Source: Breviolum minutum Mf 1.05b.01 (Eukaryota > Sar > Dinophyceae > Suessiales > Symbiodiniaceae). Taken from it: DNA of 64,000 nucleotides. The notes beneath the pieces are model-generated. The model saw only the letters and a program-made list of their open reading frames with translations, had not been told where the DNA came from and made no database searches. The translations under genes and the position numbers were made by a program. Positions within the stretch are counted from its first letter, which is position 1. Each line of letters opens with the position of its first letter. The stretch covers positions 86,582 to 150,581 of the forward strand of contig DF239313.1 of assembly GCA_000507305.1 (NCBI GenBank), read 5' to 3'. Positions 50,483 through 60,964 of the stretch are shown one piece after another.

Positions 50483-51331
50483 ATGATGATACTTACTTTT
50501 TTTGACTAATATTTGTCACATACATCTACATACCCGCGTCGTTCAAATGCTGTAGATACAGCATATGTTCCATGTTCATTGCAGTATTGCAAGTATCTCA
50601 GTTAATTCGATGCAACTTCGCCGTATTTTGAGCGATTTGGAAACCCCCAAATCTCTAAAAAATTAGGGTACCAGATTGGGACCTTTGATTACAATCCTTA
50701 TCGTGAGTTCAACTTATCACTTTTGGAGTCAATACGTTTTTTCCGCAAAGAGTTGAAGAATCAGATGAAGCACACCACACATATAGATATTTAATGATAT
50801 TTAAAAAAAAGAAATTTAGAAATATACACATCTATTTTTAAGTATACACGTACAAATACACATATATATATATACGTTAGGTTTCTGGGGTCCAACTGGT
50901 TTTTAAAAATCATGACAACCCTTTGGAATTTCGACTGCAGCTTGTTGAAGGCACCTTCCATTGTTGCAGTCATTTGGAGATGTCGCGGTACCTTTTCTGA
51001 TTGTTTTTCCAAAGTCAGTCCAAACCATACGACGTATAGTGTGTGAAGTTTCTGGTATACCAAACCCTTCCGTTCAGGACTTGCCTCTCGACAAAAGCAG
51101 ACCTTCGGAACGACGTGATGCGCCTTGGCGGCATCATAAAAAATCCACCCAAAAAAACCGTTGGAAAGTAGCGGGCTGACCATGGCTTGATTGAAAATCA
51201 ATCATTTCCAAGCTAAAGGATGTGTTGAAACTGATCTTTTTAAGCAGCCTTGCCAATGCCTCCTTGATGTTCCCTGTCAGCGACAACTGTTGCACCATTG
51301 GACTTTGAAGGCTTATTTGAACAGAAAACAG

Positions 51332-51456
51332 GGAGGTTCACACAGTTCAACCCCCCCAAAAAAAGACAAAGACCTAAAAGATCCTAAAAGTGGAATAGCA
51401 CAGCTTGCAAAACTTCTGGCTATCAACATAGTTTCCATCTCAAAATTAACAATCTT
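51332..51456 (+). CDS. Putative exon ending at a TIR element
   Basis: The frame KDLKDPKSGIAQLAKLLAIN then IVSISKLTI runs up to GTACCCTCCC, the left end of the next TIR element, whose GTAC would be a GT donor. It starts after a poly-C/poly-A run (51351-51364). The downstream partner may be the exon after acceptor tttttttttcag at about 51583 (VTIYRPLATSIPCPP), but phases do not agree. Confidence 0.35.
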
Positions 51457-51457
51457 G

Positions 51458-51567
51458 TACCCTCCCTGAAACTAATACAGCACCTGAATCACTGGGGTTG
51501 GTTCAGATTCGAGTTTCCTTTTGGGGCCCAGCTTGCGACGTGCTATGTTGGTTTTTGGCTGTGTAAT
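51458..51567. repeat. TIR element copy
   Basis: TACCCTCCCTGAAACTAATA with CAGCACCTGAATCACTGGGG on the left, CGACGTGCTATGTTGGTTTT with TGGCTGTGTAATA on the right. It shares its interior with the copy at 32296. Confidence 0.75.
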
Positions 51568-52129
51568 ACTTTTTTTTTCAGGTGACTATCTATCGGCCAC
51601 TTGCGACTTCCATCCCCTGTCCACCTAGGCCCCACTAAGTGGAGGTCCAAGTTTGATTGAAAAACTTTTGAGTAAGGCCTTGCCCCTCGGTGGCAGTTGA
51701 AACGGTTTTTTGAGGCACAGAAACCTTTATTTCATGGAATTAGTAGACTCTACGTACGTATAGATGATGTATATAAGTATTTTGTTGTACATATATTATC
51801 ATATTATGTAACATGTCATGTAAGTATTTTTATATGTACTTCAGGTAAATTTGTATTGTTAATCTTACCAGACCTTGATTGTACATTGACCTACTGATGC
51901 CTTGTTGCAATTTTACAAGCCTAGAGTTGGTATCCATGGTATCTCCCAAAGATAGCAAAACTGCATCCCTTCCATTCTGTGAAATTTTGTCACAAGTTTG
52001 TCTCATATTTAAGGAGTGATGATGCTCTTGCAAAGCTTCGAAGCATGTTCACGAAAGAAGAAGAAAGTACTACAGAACCAGTGCGCGGTACAGCCTTGCT
52101 TCCTGGGAGCGTAGCTTGGCATTGAAAAC

Positions 52130-52460
52130 TTCATGTGGGTCCGTCCAGCCACCATAGACAGGTGTACCATGATGACTTGCTGCAAATCTTGCTGTTTACC
52201 TGTAAGATGAAGAGTGATTATATTGATTATCAGATATGTAAGGATATACGACCACCGGAAAACTGTTGGCTGGTTGTTCAGCTCAGGTATGTTATTGCTT
52301 TCAAGATGTCCGAAAAGAGAAAGAACTTGATCAACCTCAGATGCAGCCAGTTGTGTGGGGGACCCGGCATCATTTGTCGATCCCAAACAAACCTTGGCAA
52401 CAAATGTATGATAGATTTTTTCTTCAACTTCCTGAGTTCTTGAATACTTAAAAGCCTGGT
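52130..52460. other. Coding-like region, strand and frame unresolved
   Basis: Three frames look like protein: + from acceptor gttcagctcag at 52287 (DVRKEKELDQPQMQPVVWGT, then NKPWQQMYDRFFLQLPEFLN and stop); a second + frame (MSEKRKNLINLRCSQLCGG); and a minus frame of 151 codons (VCLGSTNDAGSPTQLAASEV, then DQVLSLFGHLESNNIPELNN). The first has the best splice context. I list the region but do not choose firmly. A further exon-like island at 52587-52672 (acceptor aaacttcag, donor gtgaga) follows. Confidence 0.45.
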
Positions 52461-53211
52461 GCAACAGATCTTCAATTCAATAAATGTAATTAGACCTACC
52501 TTTCCTCAACATCTTTCATTCTGATTACGTTGGTATCGAATTTGCTCCGGATACACACCTGTGTCATTTGTGTCATAAACTTCAGGCTGCTTCCACCTGA
52601 ATCAGATCATCAAGGCAGTCATCGGTTTTGCCTCGTTGGTGGCTTACCTCCACTGCCGAAGAAAGTCTATCGGGTGAGATGGTCCAGTCTTTGTCCCATA
52701 GATGATGGTGGTGCAGTGAGTGACGTGCTCCACGTACCTCACTTCAGACATTACAGGCGCGAATTTCACCGGCAGAATTGTGCTATTGTTTTTTTTGGGG
52801 GGGGAGGTGGTGACCTGTCAGTAACATGACTTTGTTTTTTTTTTCGGGGGCGGAAACGGGTCCAGCTCAGATTTCGTTCCAACTGTAGATTGAGGTCAGT
52901 GACGAGTTTCCTGCTTCACTTGTTAGTGGTCCGGTAGTGTATTTATATATATATTTTTTTCTATACATATATATATATATATCCTGTCACTTGCACGAAA
53001 GCAAGCCCAAACAGTAATTGGTGGAAAATAAAGTGAACACTTGCAAATTTGAGACACATCACCAGCGAAATAACCGCCAACTAGTAGCCATTCAGTAAAC
53101 ATATCTCCCAGGCACTTGGGATATGTGGTCATCCCAAATCCCCGTCAAACCAGCCACAAATTGCTTTTGTGAGTGTTTGGGTGTTTCAAAAGTCTTGATG
53201 TTCTCAGCCAG

Positions 53212-53368
53212 GATTTTATGGAGACGACCTGGTCATGATGAAGATGAGCTGGTAGAGTTATTACCTCCCAGTGATGGCATGTGTCAAATTGCTGCTGTTG
53301 ATGGAGTACATGTGGTGAACCCTGAGGAAATCACCTGGAATCGTGCCATGCCCAAACGATGTGATTAA
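53212..53368 (+). CDS. Exon, unknown protein
   Basis: Acceptor gttctcagccag leads into ILWRRPGHDEDELVELLPPS, then DGMCQIAAVDGVHVVNPEEI, then TWNRAMPKRCD and TAA. Strong acidic/hydrophobic alternation and no competing frame. It starts a run of + strand exons to 54.8 kb that may be one gene. No domain is recognised. Confidence 0.6.
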
Positions 53369-53410
53369 GTCTTAAGTCAAGTGAGGCCTGATTGAGGCCA
53401 AATTCCCCAG

Positions 53411-53523
53411 ACTTGAAGCAGCCGAAGCAACAGCTAAGAAAAATGGAGGGCCATCGCCCAGCTGTTTGCGAGGCCAAATTGAGACATTTTGAGCTCATGG
53501 AACGCACAGCTAATCCTCACTAA
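53411..53523 (+). CDS. Exon, two good frames
   Basis: After acceptor aattccccag one frame reads LKQPKQQLRKMEGHRPAVCE then AKLRHFELMERTANPH and stop; the other reads LEAAEATAKKNGGPSPSCLR then GQIETF and stop. GAGGCCAAATT occurs twice (53393 and 53471), a small internal duplication that may explain the double reading. Confidence 0.4.
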
Positions 53524-53939
53524 CATGCCAAATCGTTGGCAAGTTTGGAGTGAAACTCGAATTCGCACACTGAGCTTGAAGCTTGCAATGCAAGGTGTGA
53601 GTGTTTTTCGGTGTGTGTATTAGTAATGCAACTTCTCCTGTTTTAGGCGCTAATTTTTTCCAAAGAGTCCAAACCCAGGAGGCTTCAATCAACACTTGAG
53701 GCTGGCACCTGCAACATCGCTTTTGATGGCGAAAGAAAAAGTCTCAACTCTTCAGTTGTTTTTTTCCCGAAATGGACTGCACGGAGTAGTTGAAGAATAC
53801 TTGAATGGGCAGTTTCCTAAGTCTAGCACAAAAAAGTGTTCTGGACCATTCATCCAAAGAAGCATGACTTGCGGAAAGTCTAGTGTATTTGGATGACTTT
53901 GAACTTTCAAGTCTCTTGAAGTCGCATATTTTTTGACAG

Positions 53940-54104
53940 GCAGCTGCTGGAGAACGAGAAGCAGCTGAAAGCTTTGCGAGATGTGGAAAAAAGCAATGCC
54001 AGGACTACGGTGAAGCCGAGTACTTTGTCAATTTCTGAATCTCACCTTTTATTGACTTGATTGCCGCAGGACCCTGCAGATCCTCCAGGCAGAGATTACA
54101 TGGG
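53940..54104 (+). CDS. Two exons with a 60-nt intron, coiled coil
   Basis: Exon 53940-54009 (acceptor tttttgacag, GT donor gtgaag) reads QLLENEKQLKALRDVEKSNA then RTT. Exon 54070-54104 (acceptor attgccgcag, donor gttggc) continues in phase: DPADPPGRDYM. The first is a heptad-like coiled coil. The 60-nt intron is short but both sites are consensus. Confidence 0.5.
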
Positions 54105-54274
54105 GTTGGCATCGAAAGGAAGAAATCATTAGCATAGCCGTACCAAGCTTTCCCAACTGAGTTGTCAAAGTTGCGGAAGCTCATTTTGTTTAGATTTTTG
54201 CCAGGTTGGTATTTGTTTAATTACCTATGCCTATTTCTAACACACTATTTCATAAACACCATATCGAAGACCAA

Positions 54275-54402
54275 GATGGTGACCATGTGACATGGTACAG
54301 CTTCACCGACAGTTGCCATCAGGCGCGGCAGGAGAAGCAACAGGAATTGAAGAAACTCAAGCAGATGCGTATGGATCCATGGCTCAAACATTTTGGTTGT
54401 TG
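54275..54402 (+). CDS. Exon, charged helical
   Basis: The frame DQDGDHVTWYSFTDSCHQAR, then QEKQQELKKLKQMRMDPWLK, then HFGC and TGA follows an acceptor-like gaagaccaag. The Lys/Glu/Gln-rich helix continues the coiled-coil character of the previous exons, supporting one gene. A second frame (VQLHRQLPSGAAGEATGIEE) is open. Function unknown. Confidence 0.5.
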
Positions 54403-54524
54403 AAATTTGACCAAAGGGAAGGACAAAAACACATCATAACACTGGGTGATAATTCCGGTCCAGATTCGCGATGTTTGTTTTTGTAGGGTTGTGGTTTTTC
54501 ATGAGTCAGCGATTTTTTGATTAG

Positions 54525-54790
54525 GTGACAGATTGTAACAACTCCTGGTGGTGTGACAAGTTAGGAGCATCAGAATCAATCCAATTCATTGAGAAGAGTT
54601 GGGCGTTCAACTGTATGAGGCAATTAAGGGCAGTCCGGGAGTTTGAAACGCGCAAAACCAAAAAAAAAACACTTGGAAGACACCTCACTGGACATGGAAA
54701 TTCCGAATCTTGCCGCAGAAGCTGCCAGTGAAACATGTTCCTTCCAAAATTTCTGCAACACCAAAGCGACAAGTCGACAGTCTGTAAGAG
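54525..54790 (+). CDS. One or two exons across a poly-A run
   Basis: From acceptor gattag, the frame VTDCNNSWWCDKLGASESIQ, then FIEKSWAFNCMRQLRAVREF, then ETRKT reaches a run of about ten A. Beyond it a different frame is convincing: TSLDMEIPNLAAEAASETCS, then FQNFCNTKATSRQSV. Either the homopolymer length is wrong in the assembly or a small intron lies there. It is Cys-containing; the family is not recognised. Confidence 0.5.
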
Positions 54791-55364
54791 GTAGCATTAG
54801 GTCAGCAGCATGTTTTTTGAAGTGGCTCTTTGGACTGTGCATTTCTTTAAATTTGCTCCCAATACCGATACCTCGAGATTTTAGTGCGGTATATAGCTGC
54901 CAGCCGGGATGGATGTGGACCACAAACGTGGTCCCTCTGCGTTCTTTTTGAAAGCAATTCATTAAGATCTTGTCAGGTCATATCATTTCATCATATTTCA
55001 TCAGCCTTTTCATATTCATCCGGACCAAGAAAAAGTCTAATATCATGCCATCTCCCAATGTAGCTAAGGAAAGCTCTGCAGAAACACCCAGGTGCGCAGG
55101 GTTTTCGGTGTTGAAACATAACCGAATCATCGTCATTATCGTCTTGGTCGTCGGAAAACACTTGAAAAATAGGCACAAAAAAATGGAAAAGGTACCCTCC
55201 AGGCATCTCATCCCAAAGGTACTTGTGAAGATGAGTTTCCCTTTTCCCAAGGTGGGGATATGATGGATATGTTAGTTCCCTGGGATGGTAGTCAAATCAC
55301 CTACAAAAATATATTCGAGGCAGGTAGGGGTCTTCAAGGTACTGTAACAACTCGCATCCTTCAG

Positions 55365-55518
55365 TCTGGCGGGATGGTGGGGAGCGATGTGTTCAGGAGA
55401 ACGGCTTAGCCAGCTTGGAAACGAACGAGCTGACCGAATTGCTACGGCGTTTTTGCTGTCCAAGGATGTGATGAGAGCTTCAAAAAAAGATGAGAAATGT
55501 CCAGATGATGCCAGATGA
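55365..55518 (+). CDS. Terminal exon, unknown protein
   Basis: Acceptor cgcatccttcag, then 50 codons to TGA: LAGWWGAMCSGERLSQLGNE, then RADRIATAFLLSKDVMRASK, then KDEKCPDDAR. Excellent composition. It ends 39 bp from the stop of a minus-strand exon, a tail-to-tail arrangement. Function unknown. Confidence 0.6.
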
Positions 55519-55557
55519 AAGTCAAAATCATGTTAAGTGATACTGTGGAAGGATTGT

Positions 55558-55679
55558 TTAATCATTTTGTTTCGTTTTTTCTGCCCTTCTCTTGGGGCGC
55601 GTAACATTCTGTAACATTCCTTTGGCAGCTTCACGAAAAAGCTTCAGCCGAGTTTGGGGCCCATTAGTTGGAAGAAATC
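55558..55679 (-). CDS. Minus-strand terminal exon, basic
   Basis: On the minus strand the acceptor caagtgctacag is followed by FLPTNGPQTRLKLFREAAKG, then MLQNVTRPKRRAEKTKQND and TAA. The basic C-terminus (RPKRRAEKTK) could be a nuclear localisation signal; that is inference. Convergent with 55365-55518. Confidence 0.55.
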
Positions 55680-56838
55680 CTGTAGCACTTGAAGATTGCC
55701 CCATCATTTTAGAGGTTCTGGTATGATGGTTTGCTATACACATATATGGCCCATATATTGATGGATGAATCCTAGGTGGAATTCAGAATTCAGCAAATAT
55801 GAAGAGTATGATGAAGTTTGTAGGTAGCTTTTTAGTTATGATATAGATGGATAGAGGAATTTTTGAATAGATGTTTTTACTTGAACTCGTGTTTCACCGG
55901 CAGTTTCACAAGTATCACCGCCAACGCTGAGCTATGAATTGGTTCTGGGAAGTAGATTTGTGAAAAATAACCAAGATCTTCAAGGCAGCTGCGAAGTGCA
56001 ATTTTAGGATCATGAAGGTACGCTCTTCAATAGGTTGGTCAGGACAAGCTGTTTTGGACTAGCTTCTGTTGAATTTGCTAGCGTTGGCATAAATCTTCAC
56101 AGCCTGAAGGCATGTGCCTTCAGGCAGATTGAAGAAAGAAGATAGCAAGATTCGCCAGATGTGCAAAAAACAACGAAAACATGGAAAAAAGAAACGCTTG
56201 TTTTACCTGTTGAGCTCACTAGTTTTGTTTTGATCTTTACCAAGAGCAATAAAAACTTGTTGTCATTATTGAAAATATTGACCTAAAGGCAGCCGGCATA
56301 CGAAGGTGTTTATTAGTCCACTACGATTTCGGTGTTTATTTCGGTGTTTCCATTTTTATTCAGCGACGATTTTTTTCGTCAGTCTTTTGCTCAGCTTTTT
56401 TGAAAGGGTTGCCCCCAAAGCGCACCGACGCGATCGCAAATTACGCCATGTTGTGGTCTTGAGGTGGGGAGGTTGCAGTAGCTTAGCAGTTTATTTTGTT
56501 TGACATGGTTGTTTAAACAGTCCAGTCTCTTGGACTGTTTCAGATACAGCGCTTTTTTTTCAGGTGTTTCAAAGATCTGTCCATGTTAAGGGAGCATGGA
56601 CCTTCCCATCCCCAAAAAAAGTGCCCGAGGTGTTCGTCAAAGGAAAAAATGCAAAGCGAGTGGGAGAGCTCAGAGTTTAAGTGCTGGGTTATTAGGTTGG
56701 TGTTTTTTCAAAAATTGAATGATGGAAGAAAAAGGGTTGTGAAGTTGTTTTTTTCAGACGGATGCAGGTTTGTTTGTAGGCTTTGTTGTGGTTTGTTTGG
56801 TTATGTTTATTTGCTGTTGATGTCGGAAACGCTGTCAG

Positions 56839-56894
56839 GGAGGAGGAAAAGCCGTGGAGCAGCGAACCCATCCCCGTGGAGCAATGGATGGCAG
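56839..56894 (+). CDS. Putative internal exon
   Basis: Acceptor aaacgctgtcag and GT donor (gtgcga) bracket EEEKPWSSEPIPVEQWMA (phase 2 in). If unspliced, the frame continues GANPGNLLVNKVPLGCSPS to TAG at 56956, also protein-like. A competing frame reads GRRKSRGAANPSPWSNGWQ. Upstream, 56396-56475 (SFFERVAPKAHRRDRKLRHV) may be another exon. Confidence 0.45.
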
Positions 56895-57194
56895 GTGCGA
56901 ACCCTGGAAATCTCCTTGTCAATAAGGTTCCGTTGGGATGTTCCCCATCCCAGTAGCAGTTGAAAGTGAAGGTTTAGGTCGGGATCCCCCACGAAAAATG
57001 TCATCCTGGTGGTGACTGCACATCCCAACATTTAGGAAGATGTTTCAATTGCTGGAAGAACTCTAAATCAGCAAACGACCCCAAATGTCCTGATATTTTC
57101 CAGTAATCTATTGCTAAATCCATCACGTTGGCATTTCCCATCGGAAAAGGGGAAGAAACTATCAACATCCAGTAAGAAAAACGGCATTGACTAG

Positions 57195-57553
57195 CTTCAA
57201 AAAGCATCCTCTTTCATGATTTCCCGAACAAAAAGGGATCAATGATGGTTGGAAGTGTACTTTCCTTCTGGGATGGTCCCTTTTCAGGGGCTATGTTAGT
57301 TTTAGGGAGGGTAACTGTTGATGCTTCAAAGAACTTCAGTTCTATATCCGTAGCTGGTGGTTCAAGAAACATTGCGTTATTCTCAGCAATGATCTCATTA
57401 CATCTATACAATTTGACTAGCATATTTTTAATGGGTGGCTCAACCATTAGCTACCCTCCAGTAAACCAACTCGGCAATGAAATATCACCATTTTTAATAG
57501 GATATACTATATACATCTTCAAATGGTCCTTTTTCCCCCCTTTTTCCATGTGA
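57195..57553 (+). CDS. Two exons joined across a TIR-element intron
   Basis: Exon 57195-57254 (acceptor attgactag) encodes SKSILFHDFPNKKGSMMVG and ends at phase 1. Exon 57306 onward enters at phase 1: RVTVDASKNFSSISVAGGSR, then NIALFSAMISLHLYNLTSIF, then MGGSTISYPPVNQLGNEISP, ending at TGA. The 51-nt intron (gtgtac...gttttag) is element sequence, has no in-frame stop and is a multiple of three, so retention is possible. The second exon may have a membrane-associated segment. Function unknown. Confidence 0.5.
57256..57315. repeat. Short TIR element forming the intron at 57255-57305
   Basis: Right end CCTTTTCAGGGGCTATGTTA with GTTTTAGGGAGGGTAA is intact; the left part (TGTACTTTCCTTC) is short and diverged. 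The last bases (GGAGGGTA) encode the first residues of the next exon. Confidence 0.6.
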
Positions 57554-58302
57554 GTTTTACGGGGTGGATTTCTATATTCAACAACTTTGGGGATCTCACC
57601 TTCCAGGTGCTTTGGGTGCCTTGGCCTTTGCTTTACTACTGGCAACATGCCTCAGGTCGTGTTTTTCTTGGGTGTTGGGGAGGTGGGTGGTGAGACATGG
57701 ATTCCCTCAATCATGGGACCGGGGTGGGGTATCAAACTTGATGCAAATGTGTCGAAAAAAATCCCATTGTAAAAGTGCATGAAGTTTGGGTTGGTAATAT
57801 AATAGAAAACTCCTGAGAGATGATGGTCAAGATGTGTTGGAGATAAACATAGATAACCACTATTGTAACTCATCGTGTCATTCACGGCCCGCTTGCATCC
57901 TGTAGCAAACAACCGATGGATTGGCCCTAATTATTGGATCGTTGTGCATGTCGGATCATATTCGGATTGTCATGGTATTTTTTTCGGCAGCTTTCCGGTG
58001 GATCATCAATGAAGATTTGCATGACCTTTTTTTTTCAAAATTCTGTGTCACCAGCAAAACGGAGAAAGTGTCGGTGTGCCTTCGTTCTGTTGTCCCTTTA
58101 TATAGATTGATTTTGATGAAGGAGAAGGAGGCAACTCTGCCCACGGGGGAAGGGCACTGCAATGGGAAAAACCCACCATGTTTACCTATGCGTATAAGGT
58201 ATTTACAACCGGAAAGATGAGGAGTTTACTTTGTAAACTATGTTGGATTTACTGGAAAATATTGAGAATCTCATTCACATTGGAAATCACCGGGCCCAAT
58301 AG

Positions 58303-58478
58303 CGAACGCCAGGTGTTCGCTGCTCTTGGCCCTTTCCGCTGTGACACTGGAAGTTCTAGCACTGGCAAGTCGCAGTATGCAACGTGCCGTGGCGGTTGAG
58401 TCAGAACAGAAACGTAAGATTTTGGTTGGATATGGAACCAGCAGGATAGAGAAGAATGATAGATTTGAACTTGGTTGA
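58303..58478 (+). CDS. Terminal exon with hydrophobic segment
   Basis: After acceptor cgggcccaatag, 57 codons run to TGA: CSLLLALSAVTLEVLALASR, then SMQRAVAVESEQKRKILVGY, then GTSRIEKNDRFELG. The first part is a likely membrane segment or hydrophobic helix, and the rest is charged. A second + frame and a minus frame are open but poorer. Function unknown. Confidence 0.5.
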
Positions 58479-58863
58479 TGATATGCCGGTGACCTGTTCA
58501 AAAAGCAATGAAAGAGCACAAGACCAAGGTAGGAAAAAGGATGAGTCCGATGAGAATTTGTTTACTGTTTACTTTTAGTAGGGGCGGCGTTTATCAAAAC
58601 CTTCACTTTCGGTTGGTGGGACAGGGATAGACCCATATGATCAATTTTTATCCAATTTCTGTACTGGTTCCGATTCATTTTTTGATTGCCATCATTTAAA
58701 GATATCTTTACATTGCCAACCACAAGGTTCAGAATTCAGAACTATCGTTATTTCCATTCAGTCTATTCGGTGTTGAATTTCCTATGAAATTATCGCATAA
58801 ATATGTTTCTTCCCGCTGAAACGTCATGGAATAGGCCTGGTGTTTTGATGGGAAAACTCCAAG

Positions 58864-59177
58864 GTCACTTGGGTATGGGACCTGCACGACTGGCAGTGGC
58901 GGTTGGTTCTGGGTCAATCCGTTTTTGATCCTTGGACGTGAAAAAAACCAAACTCGGTTGATAAATTTCAGGGATTTGCCCTCCCTGAAACTAGCAATAG
59001 ACCCCTGGAAAAGGACATTCCTATTGGAAACCATCAATTTTAGGGGCTATGTTAGTTTTCAGGGATTTTTACTTGAAGCCTTGGAAGAGAAGTTGGCTCC
59101 AAGTTTCACGAAAAGTCTTTGGTGATTTTATGTTTCCGAAAGCATTTTGGCAAGACTGTTGGTTGTCACCCAGATAG
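58864..59177 (+). CDS. Two exons joined across a TIR-element intron
   Basis: Exon 58864-58937 (acceptor aaactccaag, GT donor gtgaaa) encodes VTWVWDLHDWQWRLVLGQSV then FDPW, ending at phase 2. Exon 59063-59177 enters at phase 2: DFYLKPWKRSWLQVSRKVFG, then DFMFPKAFWQDCWLSPR and TAG. The 125-nt GT-AG intron consists mostly of a TIR element whose right end (gttttcag) is the acceptor. The protein is strikingly Trp-rich. Another frame after the acceptor (GFLLEALEEKLAPSFTKSLW) is open but out of phase with exon 1. Function unknown. Confidence 0.55.
58978..59072. repeat. TIR element filling an intron
   Basis: GCCCTCCCTGAAACTAGCAA with GACCCCTGGAAAAGG on the left, CAATTTTAGGGGCTATGTTA with GTTTTCAGGGATTTTTA on the right. 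TTTCAGGGATTT also stands just left of the element, so the flanks share GGATTT and could be a target-site duplication. Confidence 0.75.
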
Positions 59178-59649
59178 CAACCAAACATCAGATTTTTACA
59201 TCAATGTCCGAAATCTGCAGGTGTATAGGATTCAACGGACAAGATACAGGTTCTCACTGCGATGCCAGCAGGTATGAATTATATTTTATATTTGTATAGG
59301 ATCGTAGCCATGTCACAGCCGAAAACATGACAATTATAAAACATCTCTCCCCCTCCCAGTAGCAGCGACCACCAAGACTAGATTTTTCAAGGCCTTCACT
59401 TGCCGCTGTTATTGGGAGGGGGATCATCTCAACTTGTGTGTGTTATTGTGTTGTGGTTGGTACTGTATGTACTTTGTTCCTTTCCTTTGTACCTAAGGCA
59501 TTATCAATGTAAATCTTGAGTGCCTGGATTGCATTGGAGAAAAAAAACATGAAAGATATGAAAGGACTTCGACGATTCGACAGTTTCTTCGACGATTCCT
59601 TTAAGTGTCGGAGGGATGTGTAGGGCAGTGTTCCAGACCCCAGGTCTCA

Positions 59650-59854
59650 TAGTATGATTTCCAAATTGGCAGCGCTGCCTCTACCTTTGGAATTGAAACT
59701 CGGCGAGAAATTCTCACGGAAGATGATTGAAACTACCAATTATACCGGACCATCGAGTTGCAACTGCAATCTACACAAAAATGAATGCTTTTGGCTAGAA
59801 GAGATACTGTTGATTCGTGGAAGAAATCCTAAACCACCACCTGAAAAGATCTGA
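59650..59854 (+). CDS. Putative exon, two frames
   Basis: After a weak acceptor (gtctcatag) one frame reads ISKLAALPLPLELKLGEKFS, then RKMIETTNYTGPSSCNCNLH to a stop, and a shorter one reads YDFQIGSAASTFGIETRREI then LTEDD and stop. Neither is settled. Confidence 0.35.
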
Positions 59855-60269
59855 AAAGTGAAAAACCCGGTAGATACTGGGAAAGAGGGAGATTGGAAAT
59901 TCCTGTATGTCCCATAAATCATAGCCCTAGCGCTGGTCCGCTGCTGAAAACAGGAGGCTGTTGCGCTTAGAACATTTGAGTCAGCACTGCCCAGGGACAG
60001 ATTGGATTCAAGCTGGCTGTAGGTGACGATGTTAAGTTTTGAAATGGGAAATCCACACGAAATGCATCGAAATGACAGGGTTTCAGGGTGAAGATGTTTT
60101 GATTCACCTCCGAAAGTGGTCGCATGAATAAATCAAATTCACCATACGTTCACCCGCTGCATTTCAAACTTGCGGCAATACTTATTTGCATACATATATC
60201 TATATATTCTTTTTTTTTCAATACATAGGTCACAGTCACCGAGTGAATATCTTGACTTTGGAAATCTAC

Positions 60270-60381
60270 AAAGTCGATGTTGAGTCCTTAAGTTGCCCAA
60301 GATCAGGACAGGCTTCACAGCATCCGAGCTAAGCCTGGTATTGCAACCTTCCAGGCGGGCTTCCATTCCTCCCAGCAAACT
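60270..60381 (-). CDS. Putative minus-strand exon
   Basis: The minus frame GGMEARLEGCNTRLSSDAVK, then PVLILGNLRTQHRLC has good composition. The acceptor is weak (actactgag) and the donor unresolved. No family is recognised. Confidence 0.35.
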
Positions 60382-60560
60382 CAGTAGTTGAAGTGATTCT
60401 TGTGATGCTTCTTGTGGTCACTACTGAAAGGAGAAACAGCCCAAGGAAAAAGATATTTTAATAGCTGGTTTATCATGGTTCCCCTTAAAATCTCGAAATG
60501 TTCGAAAAAATTCTGGTCAACACCCCCTGCACCGACTCACCTGAAAGGTTTCGCATTCAG

Positions 60561-60936
60561 CTGTGTGCTGCTGGCTTGGCCTTGGCTGTACGATGTCGGG
60601 AGGCAGAGGAGTCTCTGATAGCAAGAAAGTGAAATTGCTTGAAATTGCTTTGGGTTTCAAGTGCAGCATCATTTATACACATGATCATGAAAAAACATGT
60701 ATCATGTTCAATGCATTTTAGCATATTTTAAGTTTTACACCATTCAATGGTTACACGGTTGAATCAAAAGCTGCACCTTTGGAAAGGCAGGTTTTTGCCT
60801 ATTCTCCAAGGAATGGGATAAAATATCAGCGGCTCAGGGCGCACAAAGTGCTGCCCTCACGCAGCCACTTGGTGGTGTCCGCGGTTTTGGATGGGTGCTG
60901 AAGAGCTTGGGGAAAAACTATGAGAAAGCTACATGA
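60561..60936 (+). CDS. Two-exon 3' gene end, GA-AG intron
   Basis: Exon 60561-60608 (acceptor tttcgcattcag) encodes LCAAGLALAVRCREAE in phase 0 and is followed by a GA donor (gagtct). Exon 60811-60936 (acceptor tattctccaag) continues EWDKISAAQGAQSAALTQPL, then GGVRGFGWVLKSLGKNYEKA, then T and TGA. The joined helix ...CREAE-EWDKISAAQ... reads naturally. Without the GA donor the first exon ends at TGA 60632. It is tail-to-tail with the minus exon at 60965. Function unknown. Confidence 0.55.
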
Positions 60937-60964
60937 ACACACATCAGTTGCAAGATAGATGATT

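Noticed and set aside
50791..51201. 136-codon minus ORF overlapping a 72-codon + ORF
   Set aside because: Both look moderately coding; the + one has an acceptor (cattgttgcag), but neither is convincing enough to annotate.
52009..52464. 151-codon minus ORF as a gene
   Set aside because: Part of it looks like protein, but a + strand frame over the same bases has a better acceptor and a natural stop; the 3' half of the minus ORF is low-quality. Left as an unresolved region.
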